From assembly GCF_000275845.1 (NCBI RefSeq), contig NW_006766940.1, forward strand, positions 52,773 to 116,772: DNA of 64,000 nucleotides, written 5' to 3'. How positions within the stretch are numbered: position 1 is the stretch's first letter; every line of letters starts with the position of its first letter. The DNA comes from Dichomitus squalens LYAD-421 SS1. Its lineage: Eukaryota > Basidiomycota > Agaricomycetes > Polyporales > Polyporaceae. The translations under genes were made by a program, and so were the position numbers. Of the stretch, positions 1 to 11,693 are shown piece by piece. A model generated the notes under the pieces. The model was not told the origin of the DNA and searched no databases. It saw nothing but the letters and a program-made list of their open reading frames with translations.

Positions 1-1020
1 ATGAGAGCGATGCTGGATGAGGAACTTGGGGTATGAAACATCTTGGACAGGGATGCTGATGGAGAGCCTGCTATGGACAATTTGGGGACAATTGATGGCA
101 CAGGGAGGTACCAACCAGATTCACCTACTAGTACTGTACTCGGAATATGATGCATATTGCTATATTGACAAAGGGGAGTGGTGAGAGTAGGCGAGAGGGT
201 AGGAGGACAAAGGCGGGTTGGCAATGCGATCAGAGGGATTGGAGCGCTGATCTTGCATTATTAGAAGATAGTATGGATGCTGAGGAAACCTTATACCAAA
301 TTTCAAGTCAAACGGACGAGCGGGGAGAGCTCGACAATTCAGACCACGGGGAGGACGAGCGGACAGAGGGATTAGGCGCTGACGTAGGGGAAGAGCGTCG
401 TCGGAGCCGCTGGGTCGCCGAAGGTCGTCGACAGGCATGTGAGCGTGCGAAAGTTTACCGTTGGCCTTGTCGACATGTCGACGGGTTTACTATACCTGTC
501 AACCTGGTCAACGGTTGCGTCAACCCGCACATCACTGCTGAGCGATGAGTATACTACTTCTCATGTGTGTCCGATAGCCTGAGTAATGAGGGGGAGGCGC
601 GGACGTCTATCACAGTTGTCCTTGTCGTAACGCGGAGCCTTACACTGTTATAACCAATGGACTCGAAGGTTTGTATTGACTCCTTGCAAACGTGATGTAT
701 GCATCGATCGCTGGCCCGATGCGGCGCCACGCCCACCCGCTTGGAGCTCCGCAACACTGCATCGTACATTGTCGCCGGTCCATTATACGCAGGCTGTTCA
801 GCGTCTGCGTAGATGCACGTACTGATGATGTTATCTCCACGGTGGAGAAGGTCCGAAGATTTGAAAAACAGATACAGCCGGTCCCTTATATACCTGACGT
901 CTCACCTATTGGCTAGTCTCTAACTCTCTTTTCTCTGATTACGGTGCGTCATCAGGCTGCTATCACAGAAACTACTTGCTGCTTACATCGCGACACCTCT
1001 CGTATTCTGAAGATACTATC
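1..1020. other. Upstream intergenic region
   Basis: No gene is recognised here. A 133-codon open frame on the plus strand (147-548) is charged and low in complexity, has no family resemblance and overlaps open frames on the other strand. The right end is probably the promoter of the gene starting at 1021. A gene entering from outside the window cannot be excluded, because the first 100 bases carry no clear splice pattern. Confidence 0.5.
886..892 (+). promoter_or_regulatory. TATA-like element
   Basis: TTATATA lies about 130 bp upstream of the proposed ATG at 1021, a plausible distance for a fungal core promoter with a short leader. This is inferred from sequence and position only. Confidence 0.3.
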
Positions 1021-2789
1021 ATGTCCGACAGTCTGGAGTCGCTGGTCCCACTTGTTGCCAGCGTGTAAACTTCCAGGTTTTGCCGTCAGTTGAGGTGAAT
1101 TGTGGCTGACTTGTCCACCACAGATACCCTTCGAATGAGATTGGTCTTTCTGTAGTAAGTGAGTATCACTCGAGGATATATACGCATCTTCGGGTGCTCA
1201 TGAACAGCAGCCATCACCATCTGGGACTGGTTGCTTTGCATCAATGACGAGGTCTATCTCATCTGGCCAAGTCTCAGAACCCTGAAAGCGTCCTCAATCA
1301 TATACATGCTAAGCCGTTACATGATGATTATCAGCGAGGTCACAACCATCCCATCCGCCGGACCCCTTTCTCTGCGGGTAATGTTCTCACATGTCAGCTC
1401 TCGCAGCCTGACATGCTAACCAAGATCGTGCTTGCAGGAGTATGTATGCGGATGTACTTTCATATTTGCTTTGTTCAATTTCGCTAAGGCTGTTTGAAGA
1501 TGTGAGGCCTTAAGTTGGACAGGAAACGTCGCCATCTTTCTGGCACGATTGACATTCGCAGGTATTTTCCGAACGTTTTCTTCATCTCGATTGCGGCTGA
1601 TTGCGTCTACCAGTATTTTCCGCTGTCCGGGTATATGCACTCTCCGGGAAAGGTATACTGCTTTCCCTGATCGTCTTTCTTCTAGCATCCGTGCAAGCAG
1701 CTCTCAATATGGTGAGCAACCTTCCCACAGTTTTGCACAATCAGCGCTAAGACCAGACAGCTCTTTGTCGCGAGATACGTTGAGTTCGAGATGTTCCCGG
1801 CACCGATCTACTGCGCGGGTATCGGGATACCGTCCGAACGCCTCGCCAAAATGTGAGGGCTATCCGTATTCCTTGACGAATGCAATTGCTGATTTCTTTT
1901 GTGCAGTAGTACGTCTTGCACAGTATTCTGTCGATACTTGGACTTGAACGGCGTCCTGTGCAATTCTCATAGTGACCATTACGATCCGAGCGACACTTCT
2001 GGCGGCTGAAGTGATTGTAATCGTTGTGACATGGTGGTACACGTACGGCATTCACCATGGCTTGAAAGGTCTTGGCTCTGATAGCTCGCTCGCATCCGTG
2101 ATGCTGCACAATGGTGAGAAAGACCGCTGACCGTCATGATATGATCAAGGCGGCGGGGTATAGCTGACGGTACTTTCTCAGGGAGCCTGTATTTCATGTA
2201 TGTATGCCACTTGTCGACATATCGACGAGCTGATGCTATATCTGCTAGTGTCATGGGTGTGTTGAACATTCTTCATATAATTTGCTATGTCCTGGATGTA
2301 AGCTGTCCCGGTTAGCGTTCCAGAGAACCCTACTGACGATATAATCCCTAGACGCCGTCCCTGGCAACCTTGGAGCAAATCGTCGGCACCCTCATTGACC
2401 CGTGCGTCTCTCGTGGCTGTCTCCTATAAAACCCTTGAAGTATAACATGTTAGCCGTTTGCCAGCTTGAGTTCCATCCTCGTCTCTCGCTTCGTTCTCAG
2501 CCTTCGTCACGTGGATCGCCCTATAGCACCTCTGACAGCTACAGAACAAGCTTCAATAACTCTACAATTTGCCAGGGATGTGCATCGTACTACACTCCCA
2601 TCGTTTGTGGCATCGCTGGGTGAATTGGTGCATGTCGGTTCCAGGAGCGCAAAGGAGACCTTCGACTCGGAGACGGGCAGTGACATTGAGCTCTCCGTGA
2701 CAGGGACGAACCCTCTCAAGATTGAAGAGGTACCCGTTCTGATGTCTATGACGGTCGGTAGACAATCACAGGAGAGGACACCTGTCTAG
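1021..2789 (+). CDS. DUF6533-like multi-pass membrane protein, possibly decaying
   Basis: This looks like the basidiomycete DUF6533-type integral membrane family, whose function is unknown. Proposed exons are 1021-1064, 1124-1158, 1211-1377, 1438-1491, about 1614-1711, 1761-1852, about 1973-2113, 2182-2297, 2352-2401 and 2465-2789. Exon 3 carries the family's opening motif (WDWLLCINDEVYLIW then LSRY). Later exons give hydrophobic segments such as FSAVRVYALSGK followed by LLSLIVFLLASV, then LLAAEVIVIVVTWWYTYG, then DPLSSILVSRFVLSLR, ending in a polar cytoplasmic-type tail. Most junctions keep frame. Two do not: exon 4 to 5, where a direct repeat and an in-frame TGA intervene, and exon 6 to 7. 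Either an exon is missing from the model or the gene is a recent pseudogene. The start at 1021 was chosen because it is the first ATG joining in frame through two short introns. Confidence 0.6.
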
Positions 2790-3126
2790 ATAGTTACACT
2801 TCGAGAGGTGCGATCCGTGTTGAAGGAGACACGGTATGTTGGGCCTAACAGGTGTAGACGATGTCATGCAGTCCACACTCATTAAGTTACTACGTATCTG
2901 CACCTTATTTCAATGAGCTACGTAGCGCTCCGCTGTGAAATCTTTACCTCCCGTATGTCTCGAGCGACAACACATACCGTAGCCTACGGCATGCGGCGGG
3001 CGCTACCTCCCTCGATGGGCACGTGAATTCAAACTCGCACGGTCGCGGCGCGTCGGCCCTGCGCGCTGCTCTACCTCTAACCACGACCATTGTCCCTCTT
3101 CCTCCCCCTCTTCGTCACAATACATC
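2790..3126. other. Intergenic spacer
   Basis: About 340 bp between two genes on the same strand. The last 70 bp before the next ATG are pyrimidine-rich (about 3070-3115), as is common in basidiomycete leaders. Nothing else is recognised. Confidence 0.5.
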
Positions 3127-6100
3127 ATGCGGACACGACGGCGACCAGTATTACAAGACAAGACACCTGGAAACACGCCGCAGAAACCGAAGGCGAAGGC
3201 CGTTCTCACAGGGAAACCCAAGCTTGTGCCTGTGGTCGAGATCAAGACGAAAGTGCGCCGGAGCAGTAGAGTCAAGCATGTAGAGGCAGGTCAACCTATG
3301 GAAGTCGACGGGGCAGGTACGTGGCACGACTTTGACGCGTCGTCAACATGCTCAATCGCTTGAAGCTCCCGCCCCGCAGGAGCAGGAGCGAGGTGAGGCG
3401 CTCCCGCTTGAAACTGGAGCCACCCTCGACGACGCGCCTCCAAAGCGTGCACGAGGCCGACCTCGCAAAGCTACAAGTCAGAAGAAACATGTCGCACCTC
3501 GTGAGTTCTGCGTTGTCACCCCCACGCTGTCCCTCGCTGGACTTTCTCTGTGTTCCGTAGCGCCGTCTCCGAAGGCAGTCGATTTCTCTAATGGTCCTGA
3601 AGACATCAACCCTGGTAAGTTTCATATACTTGCCGATCTACCGGGTCAAGTGTCGTCCTGGGCGAGCTTTGGGCACGTCTCTATTCGCCCCTCCTAGGGT
3701 GCGTGGCCGTGGATTGCCGCGTTGTCTGCCAGTCCGTCGCCTCTCGCATGAACCTGCCTTCAGGAGTGCGGCATGGTATACGAGGCATCATTCGGAAGAC
3801 GTAGAGGCAATCTTGAATGGTTCTGCTATCGCTTGGCCTCAGAAACTATCCATACTCTTCGGAACATTTTCTTCACGATTCCTGCATTGAATCCCACCAC
3901 CATGTATCCAGAGCACGCTTCTGATGCCCGCGGAATCATCGGCGGCTGCCCTTCGTGTCAGTCTTTGTATTGTCCTCACCGTGAAGAGCCTGTATGTTGC
4001 TCCTTTCTGTCCTCCTATCGGGGTGCTCTGGACGCTCTGAGGGGTGTTTGACGCAGGTGGTGAGCCGAGCGAGGCTAGTCCATCTGCTTGCATTGTGTTG
4101 CTCTCAGAGCATCCAGCGTACAGGAGAACCAGAGAATTCGACCCTTTCACAGCTGCGACCGGGTGTAGGGCGCGCAGACACCGGGCCCTGCAGATCCTTT
4201 TGATCAAGCTTTAGACCCCGTGGAATCTCTGACATATCATTCCGCAGATCGTCGCGCGCCGGAAGAAGCCGTTCAAGACGAGAACGCTACCAAGGCGGCG
4301 CGAGAGAGTGCGGCTCCGAAGCGCGGAAGAGGGCGACCTCGCAAGGTTTTGGCTAAGACGCAAGACCCTACACCTCGTAAGTTCCACATCGCTCTTCCTA
4401 CGCGGTCCTTCATCTGACTTCCTTTATCTTCCGCAGCACCATCGCCAAAGGCAGATATCGATTTCGGCAGCGATACAGGGCATGGTAAGCTCCTATTCTT
4501 CGTCAGCCGTGCTACTGGGAGATTGGGTTGTCACCATGAAGTCGAGGTCCACTTTGATGGAATGTGGACTCGCAATGCGGTAATTACAGGCGCCGCAAGT
4601 GACTGGTTGCACTGACTCTCCTGGACACTTGCGGGAGATCCGGCCTGGCGTCCACATCCTGGATGGATGGCAAGGGATGTGGTTGTCTACGTTTACCGCT
4701 GGAGGAAGCTATGGGACAACGACTGTTGCTGTGGCGGACTGACACGGACCTCCCTTCACCTGAGCGTCGACGGGCTCAGAGACCGATCCTCCCCAGATTC
4801 TAACATAAGCTTCGTAAATATTCTGACATGACCTGTCACAGATCTTCACGGCGCGGACGAACTCGTTCAAGATGAGAACGCGCGTGTACTTCCGTCCCCT
4901 ACAACACCCACCGTTGGGCGTCGAGCTCCTCGCCCTCGCGCTCGTCCTCAAGTGAGCTCCGCGCCAGCAGCAGATCGGGCATCGCTGGAATCCCTGCCGC
5001 CGTCATCGTTTGCTGTTGATGCGCGGCCGAGCTCACCGGCGTCCGTTCCTGTCGCCGACGAAGAGAGCACTGCGTCCGAAGCGGTGAGGGCGATCCTCAG
5101 CACCCCTTCTCCCGCGCGCATCATCCGCGCTCCCATCCCGGTAGAGTCGACTCCGCTGGGGCGCTTGCCTCCCCTCGAAGCCTCCCTGCGGCCGTTTGCA
5201 AGTAGTATCCGCAAGTGGAACGCCGATGTCTCACGGACGTACTCTTCCCTTCCACCATCTTCGCCCCCTGTGCAAGTGCCTGTTGCGACTAGCTCACAGG
5301 CACGATACCAGGCAGAGTTCTCGGACGAGAAGGAGCCAATTCGCTATGCGAAGAGGAAGACACCGCCGAGCGACGACGATCTGTTTGGTCTGCTCGCGGC
5401 CGAGAAGAAGCTCAAGACGATCCGTCAACGGCGGATGCCCGTCGAGTCCTCACGGGCTCCTGGTGGTACACGTGCGCCGCTCGGGATGCTTGCTCTGGAC
5501 GAGGTCCCTTCGGTGGGGGTGCCGATTCCCGACAGGCTGCCTACGCCGATACCGTCTGATGAGCACAACATCGACGACTTGTACCTTGACGTCGACCCCG
5601 TCCGTCCTGGTCGGTCTCACGTGGATGAAGAGGACGACGAAGAGGACGAAGATAAGGAGAATCTCCCCACAGAGGACTACAACCTCAACGAGGACAAGGA
5701 GAACATGTGTCCGCCCCACCTCGTCTTCGACGACTTCAAGGAGAACGACCTACCTCCTGACGGCCCCGACGAAGCTCTGGGTGACGACGAGAATGACGAG
5801 AACCTGGCGTCGGCGTCCGTCGCGCCCATACTCCTTGCATCCGCCAAGAAAGGCTTTGGGCTCGACCAGCTCCTCGTCGAGCCCTCCTCGTCCTCCGCAA
5901 GCCCAATGCATGCCCTTCGTACGCCTCACAAGCACCGCAGCGCGCACCAGCGCTCGCCTTTGCCCACCCCGCACTTCTCGGACGACGGGGACGTGCTCGA
6001 GGACTCGCCTGCGACTGTGCACGCGAGGTCGGAGGGGTTGGGGTGGCACGAGGAAAGCCCGAGCCCGGTCAAGCCATCTGCTGCCCTGAGGGGCAAGGGC

Positions 6101-6859
6101 AAGGCCGTGGCGAGGGACCCTGTGCCGGCTCTGGATAAGGGGAAGGGGAAGGCAGGGCCATCGAAGCCTCGTCAGCCTCTCGCGACGCTCGAGTACGAGG
6201 ACCCGTATGCGGAGCCTGCCAAGGTCGCGGGCAAGAAGCGCACACGTGCTCAGGTGGGGGCGCATGCAGGTTTGAAGGAGAGCGAGAGCGAGGAGTCGGA
6301 TCCGCGCGCAGCGGTGATGAAGTTGGAGGCTCTGTTGCCGAGAAGGGCGAAGAAGGCGAGGTTGGAGGAAGCGAATAAGGTCAATAAGGGGAAGTCAAAG
6401 ACGAAAGGGAAAGAGAGGGACAGGGAGAACGTGCCAGAGAGTACGGAGAGTGGGTCAGGGAGCGAGGACGAGGATAGGGGTGTGGGTAGCGACTCGTCAC
6501 CGCCGAAGATTCCTGCGCGCGCAGCTCGCGGAAGAGGTCGAGGACGCGGCCGCGGCCGCGGGCGAGCGCAAGCGATTGCCCCCACTTCGAACGGACGTAC
6601 GAGTGTCCCGGCTTCGAGGGGCCGGTCGACGTCGCGAGGCAGGCCTCCCACGTCGAAGGGCAAGGGCAAGGAGCGGGCGACGGGGGTGGTGGATCCTGAT
6701 GAGGACGAGGTGCGCACTGAAACGTCTTCTGAGGCTGTTGATTTGAAGTTGACAAATGTGTAATTGCAGGAGAGGCTGCGGAAGCGACAGGAGCGACTCG
6801 AGTATTTCAAGAAACTCCAGGATTATAGCTTGGAGAAGGAGGACGTGTACGTTATCTGA
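3127..6859 (+). CDS. AT-hook nuclear protein with KEN boxes and RG repeat
   Basis: Seven exons join in frame: 3127-3316, 3366-3500, 3561-3614, 4248-4376, 4437-4484, 4842-6709 and 6770-6859, giving about 837 residues. I do not recognise a named orthologue. Two AT-hook cores RGRPRK lie at about residues 93-98 and 154-159, so minor-groove DNA binding is likely. The middle is strongly acidic with two DKEN motifs (about 457-459 and 471-473 for KEN), the class of degron read by APC/C-Cdh1. Basic nuclear-localisation-type clusters follow, then an alternating RG tract near 747-762. The last exon encodes a short helical, charged end (RLEYFKKLQDYSLEKED then VYVI). No enzyme domain is visible. Exons 2-3 and 4-5 are duplicates of each other. 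It is probably a chromatin-associated, cell-cycle-regulated protein, but that is inferred from motifs only. Confidence 0.75.
3366..3614 (+). repeat. Exon-pair duplication, copy 1
   Basis: Exons 2 and 3 of the AT-hook gene: an AT-hook (APPKRARGRPRK), an intron in phase 1, then PPSPKAVDF. The same order, phases and intron position recur at 4248-4484. Confidence 0.75.
4248..4484 (+). repeat. Exon-pair duplication, copy 2
   Basis: Exons 4 and 5: AAPKRGRGRPRK, an intron in the same phase, then PPSPKADIDF. The front of this exon (EEAVQDENA) is echoed by the start of exon 6 at 4842 (DELVQDENA), so a third, partial module is present. Confidence 0.75.
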
Positions 6860-8154
6860 GTGGTCTGGTCATCGCCGGTCCTTCGCCATCGTTTGTTATG
6901 TGGGTGTATGCCTCGTGTGCCTTGCTTTCTGTCTGCTGTCCATATTCCTCCTACACTATCGTCCCGGGCCCGTTGTCCACAATTTCGTCCATCACTATTT
7001 CTGAAACGATTCTAGGGCCATCGCCCTCCTGTAATTGTAGCTCTATCACCACATCCATGAGCTGTATGACATACTGATTTATATGATATATTACGAAACG
7101 TTAGGTATCGATTATTTTTTGGTTCGTTTGTAGCAATATGGTTTTTGTCTTTTCGCAATGCACATTGGTTGTAGTCGTCCGCCGCAGCCCGCAATCAATG
7201 GTCCATGCACTCGTATGAGACACAACCGATGATAATCCAAGGTCGATATCTAGCGTCTAGGATAGCCCACACTGATCTGAGCTTCTCGCTGGAACTTGTG
7301 CAAGTGGGAAGTATTCCACCATGTCACAACGACCACAAGGGTCTCGGTAGCAAGGATGCATCCACGCGAGATCATAATTTTTGAAAAGTGGTGTACGTCA
7401 CTGTTTACATCTGCGTATAGCGTGATTGTGGCTTACACCTAGCATCGTGAGTACTAAGCATTTTGGACGCAAGTAGGTTTCTGCGACACCAGTCCTGCAG
7501 GTAGCGTATTGACACAGTTGTACGAGCTCGGAAGGTTTTGGATGATGTCACACTTCGCGGCTGTTGATCTCATCAGAAAAAATATATTCAATGCTATATA
7601 GTGGTGTTAATAACTAGTTGTGCTACGCATGGTACAAGGGACAGAAGGAACGTGAATGCAGTGAGAGGAATGTCAGTCCTACTCGATAGCGCTAAATTTT
7701 GACAGCGAGAATACTTCATAAAAGAGAGCGAATCAGTGGCCTCAGGCCCAAATCGGCTCTAGGAAATGATAGATACGCACTGGCGGGAGCGAGCTCTCCG
7801 AAATGTGGATATTGGAATCCAGAAGCTCGCCCGACAACTCATTCAGACTCGCGGTGATGCGGATCCTGAGACTCGTGACGCTCGATAAACAGGAAGATAC
7901 CTCTCAGGGTAGACAGTTACTACGATGTTATCTAGTGTCGTGTGCTGAGGACATAACCAGGCTCGCGCACGACAGTTCTTCCGCTTCCAGGTAAACAATA
8001 TTTCGTCGCGAAGGCATGGACACCAATCATAGACAGGAAGATTACGAGAGGTCAACACGCTGCCGCCTTAGAAACCAAACCTTCCACGGACCACTGCTCC
8101 CTGTCATTCTAAACACAGGGAATGGTAACAAAATGCCCCATGGCGCAATTGGAA
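6860..8154. other. Intergenic region
   Basis: Follows the stop of the AT-hook gene and contains its presumed 3' untranslated region (AT-rich around 7020-7140). No open frame here has a recognisable family or joins to neighbours by splice signals. Nothing else is seen. Confidence 0.5.
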
Positions 8155-8226
8155 TGCCCCCAGGCTGGATTGAACAACCGACCTCACCATTACGAGTGGC
8201 GCACTCTACCACTGAGCTATAAGGGC
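8155..8226 (-). tRNA. tRNA-Thr (anticodon CGT)
   Basis: A 72-base cloverleaf can be drawn. It has a 7-bp acceptor stem with two G-U pairs, D arm GCTC/GAGT, anticodon loop CTCGTAA (anticodon CGT, reading ACG), T arm GGTTG-TTCAATC-CAGCC and discriminator A. No intron. It differs from the copy at 14357 by two bases, both T here for C there, and both falling in stems where they leave a G-U pair. Confidence 0.9.
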
Positions 8227-8772
8227 TCCACGACGGACGTCATTGCATCTCATCACAGGAACCTGTCAACTTTGATCACGCTTCGATCCAACACCCCCAC
8301 GAACAACGTTGTTACTTACTCAACTCTGCTCTTTCCTTGTCGATGGAGCATACCACCTGCATTGTATCCAGTTCCGACAAAGAGGCACACCACGCGAATG
8401 TCCCCTAATCATCAGTAATGCACCGGCACCGGGTACTGACATGCGGCACCTGATAATCGGATGGACACGAGCAGTGACTCGTAAAATTGAGAGTCGTGCC
8501 ACGCATCTTGTGAGCCGTTTTACGGAATTGTGCACCTTGTACGATCGCCCGAACATCGACTGCTGTCCGAGCCCGATTGTGGGGCGGCGCTGCGCCTGTC
8601 TTGGTCAATTTTCGGCTCGGAGTCCCAGTTTCTCCGCCCGACGCGGGATAGCCCCTGCTCCTCGTGCGATCTCCCAGTCTACCCTTTCTTATTGTCTTGC
8701 TCCTCCAGGACATATATCTCAGCGACGCCTAAGCCGGACTCTGAGGGACATCGCCACCGTCATCGGTTCGCT
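8227..8772. other. Region between tRNA and panB
   Basis: Holds the presumed promoters of panB and of the divergent tRNA. There is a pyrimidine-rich stretch at about 8650-8710. No convincing TATA box or gene is seen. Confidence 0.4.
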
Positions 8773-10204
8773 ATGCTCAGATCGAAGAAGCGTGTCCAGC
8801 GCCCGGCGGGGCTTCTCGACTTGCACCTCCGCCCCTATCCCTTCCGGTCCTGTGCACGACGATGGATGAGTGTAAGACCGGAAAAGGTCTCGGAAGAGGA
8901 TGGTAGCGGTGAGTATCTCTTCTTCGTTCGGGCGCTGTTGCCTGGGGCGAGACGAACAGCAGTATGCCGGCATCCTTTTCTGGCGCGTGCCTTACCTGCA
9001 GTCGTACGTCACCGTACTATGGGCAGCGTACTTCCACACGACGGGCAGCGCTCAGAATCTTTTCGTCTGAAACGGAGGTCTGTTTTCGGGACAGTCCTGA
9101 CTTGTCTCTTTGCCGACGCGCGTCAAAGGGCGCTGAAGGGTCGGCAATGGGAAAGTCGCACTTGCCCAGAGGTTCTATAGCCCTTTCACGAAGAACGATT
9201 CGAGGCGGTGCTCGTCGTGCCATGCACGAGACCACTCATTGCCCAGTATACTTTCCTGACAGCCATGTGCCACGCGTATATACTGAACTTCGAAACTCAC
9301 GAGGCACCCTATTTTCCTTTTAGGCACTGCACCCCCGCGCAAGAAGGTGACCATCGCACACCTCCACGCCCTCCGCGCCGCCCGGACGCCCATCACCATG
9401 CTCACCGCATACGACTATCCCACTGCCCGCGCGTGCGAGGCGTACGGGATCGACATCACCCTCGTCGGCGACTCGCTCGCGCAGGTCTGCCTCGGGTACG
9501 ACTCCACGACGCGCCTCACGCTCGACGAGCTCCTCCACCATACCCGCGCCGTCGCGCGCGGGTCCAAGACGCCCCTCCTTGTCGCGGACATGCCGTTCGG
9601 GACGTACCTCGCCAGCCCGGAGGACGCGGTGGCGAACGCGGTGAGGATCGTGCGCGAGGGTGGCGCGGAGGGCGTGAAGCTGGAGGGCGGGATGGAGATG
9701 GTCGAGACGGTGAGGAGGCTGACGAGCGTCGGGATCCCCGTTATGGCGCATGTCGGGCTGCTGCCCCAGAGGCATGTTGCGCTCTCGGGATACCGGATGC
9801 AGGGGCGCGATGCGGAGTCCGCTATGGGCGTGCTGAAGAGCGCCTTGGCGCTGGAGGAGGCGGGGGCGTTCGCGATTGTGCTCGAGGCGATCCCGCAGGT
9901 TCTTGGGTCGTATATCTCGCAACGGCTGAGGCACACGCCAACGATAGGCATCGGCGCGGGTCCGGGAACAGACGGACAGGTGTTGGTGTGGGCTGACATG
10001 GTCGGGACATGGCAGGGACACCAGGCGAAGTTTGTGAGGAGGTTTGCGGAGGTGGCGAAGGAGGTCGAGAAGGGTGTGCATGCCTATGCGGCCGCAGTAA
10101 GGGAGAGGAGCTTCCCTGGACCTCAGGAGAGCTACGAGATGCCGAAGGCGCAATGGGATAAGTTTGAGCGGTCGGCGGAGGAGTATGTTGGGAAGGCGCC
10201 ATAG
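8773..10204 (+). CDS. panB: Ketopantoate hydroxymethyltransferase (PanB)
   Basis: 3-methyl-2-oxobutanoate hydroxymethyltransferase, the first step of pantothenate (vitamin B5, coenzyme A) synthesis, adding a hydroxymethyl group from methylene-tetrahydrofolate to ketoisovalerate. The second exon (9324-10204) carries the family landmarks in order: MLTAYDYPTA, VGDSLAQV with the metal-binding Asp, ADMPFGTY, GAEGVKLEGG, AHVGLLPQ, AFAIVLEAIP with the catalytic Glu, and IGIGAG. A first exon at 8773-8908 starts MLRSKKRVQR and is basic with few acids, which suits a mitochondrial presequence. It joins in phase 1 to give TAPPRKKVTIAHLHALR. The resulting intron (8909-9323, 415 bp) is much longer than others here, so a small extra exon or another start is possible. 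About 331 residues, close to fungal homologues. Confidence 0.9.
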
Positions 10205-11693
10205 CATCAGCTTGCGTTCAGTTCCCGTATCTATCGGGATGCTCAGCTAACACACCTAACGATGTTGCGGGCGTACAGTCCACTTATTTGCGTATCTTTA
10301 TATCGATATGTATATTGAAACTCATAACACCACTTCCTAAGGCAGCACGCAGGGATGCATTCCGGTGTACTTTCATACACTTGGTGAAACTCTCTACGCG
10401 TACGCCAGCCTAATTGAGAACGCTCTCTGGAATTTGGACACACTGAAGTCTATTTTGTACGAACTACAGTGCATCTGTATATCATCTCTGACCCCGGATA
10501 TCCCAACCCGCAGTCTTCCCTCTACCACCGGTAACTCTAGTCCGGAGGATCAGCGACTTGCTGTCGCGTCGCATCACCAGGATCGATGACGGACCGCCCC
10601 GCAACTTGCGTGCTCCAGAATCTGAATAGACGCACTCTGTCGCTCCACAACCCAGCTGCCGCTACAGAAACGAGTTGGAATCCGCCTGCCATCCAGGAAG
10701 CTTGTATCGACGTCGTGTAGGACTCAAGAGGGCGGGGAACCCCAAGCTACGTCTCCGTCCGCTTTCTCCCCTCTGGAACGAGCGGATGGCCATTTGCTAC
10801 AACACACCGCCCTCGGAATGTACAAGGCGATGAACCTGCAGGCGATTTGCAAAGCCATTCGGTGACATTGACGAGATCATCGTCCGACTTCGATCCGGCC
10901 CCCAAACATATCGAGGCATAGGGGAGAGTGCAAGGTCGTCATCCGTGTGTATGGAGATAGGAAGAGATAGGCGTGGGCGATCATGCGTTATGCATTCACA
11001 GCGCAATTCGTGCGACATGTTGGATCCAGCTCTCAGCTTGACGAAGACGAATGGTGTACGAGATAATGCATCCGCAGTATGAGTTCTTTTGTTGCGTGAG
11101 GCGTCTGGCGAATTGTATTCAACTATCTGAGGGCTACGCTTTAGTCGAACCTGCTTACCAGACGTGTCAGGGTAATTTTGCGGCCAATAGTTGCGTTTCA
11201 ACGTCTGCGCTAGTTGCCTGAGGGCAGCAGACGTTTGGCGTCCAAGATCAAGCGCACAGGGATGTAGACCACGTACAACATGTTCAGGTAGCGCGACTAG
11301 CTTTGAGTGCCCGACACTGTTGGATCGTTCGAGAAGTTTGTTTGTGAGGGGAGGATGATGAGCGAGCATCCGTTGTCGCTTGGGTTCACTCATGACGAGG
11401 ATCACTCGTAGCGACTCTGACTTGGAGACGAATCCCGGAGCTCATATAACACCTTGGCCTGACAAAGGCTTTGTGCGGAAAGGTGATGTACCGCTGGAGT
11501 ACTATCAGTCTTTCACTAAACCTTACAAACATCTCGAATCAGTAGTGGCAGTTATCACACGCTAGCGTCCGCGCAGTTCGGCTGAGAAATGTCTTGGAAC
11601 CGCTCAATTAGACAGTGAGGTCAGCACACAAGGAAAGGCAGCAAAAAGCGAAGAAAGAGGATAATGATACTGGTCAAAGACGAAAGCGCTCAA
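10205..11693. other. Intergenic region between panB and KRI1
   Basis: Convergent 3' ends of panB and KRI1. A minus-strand open frame of 202 codons (11405-10797) ends in VWGPDRSRTMISSMSPNGF then ANRLQVHRL. It looks coherent enough to be a gene fragment, but I cannot assign it or find matching splice partners. The rest is unremarkable. Confidence 0.4.

Noticed and set aside
5196..6089. 297-codon plus-strand frame inside the AT-hook gene
   Set aside because: It is an alternate frame of the main acidic/basic exon, almost pure Arg/Thr/Ser, with no start context or splice partners.
9320..10207. 295-codon open frame antisense to panB, and a 262-codon frame overlapping it
   Set aside because: Shadows of GC-rich codon usage. 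The sense frame has all PanB motifs; the others are Arg/Pro/Leu-rich with no family.
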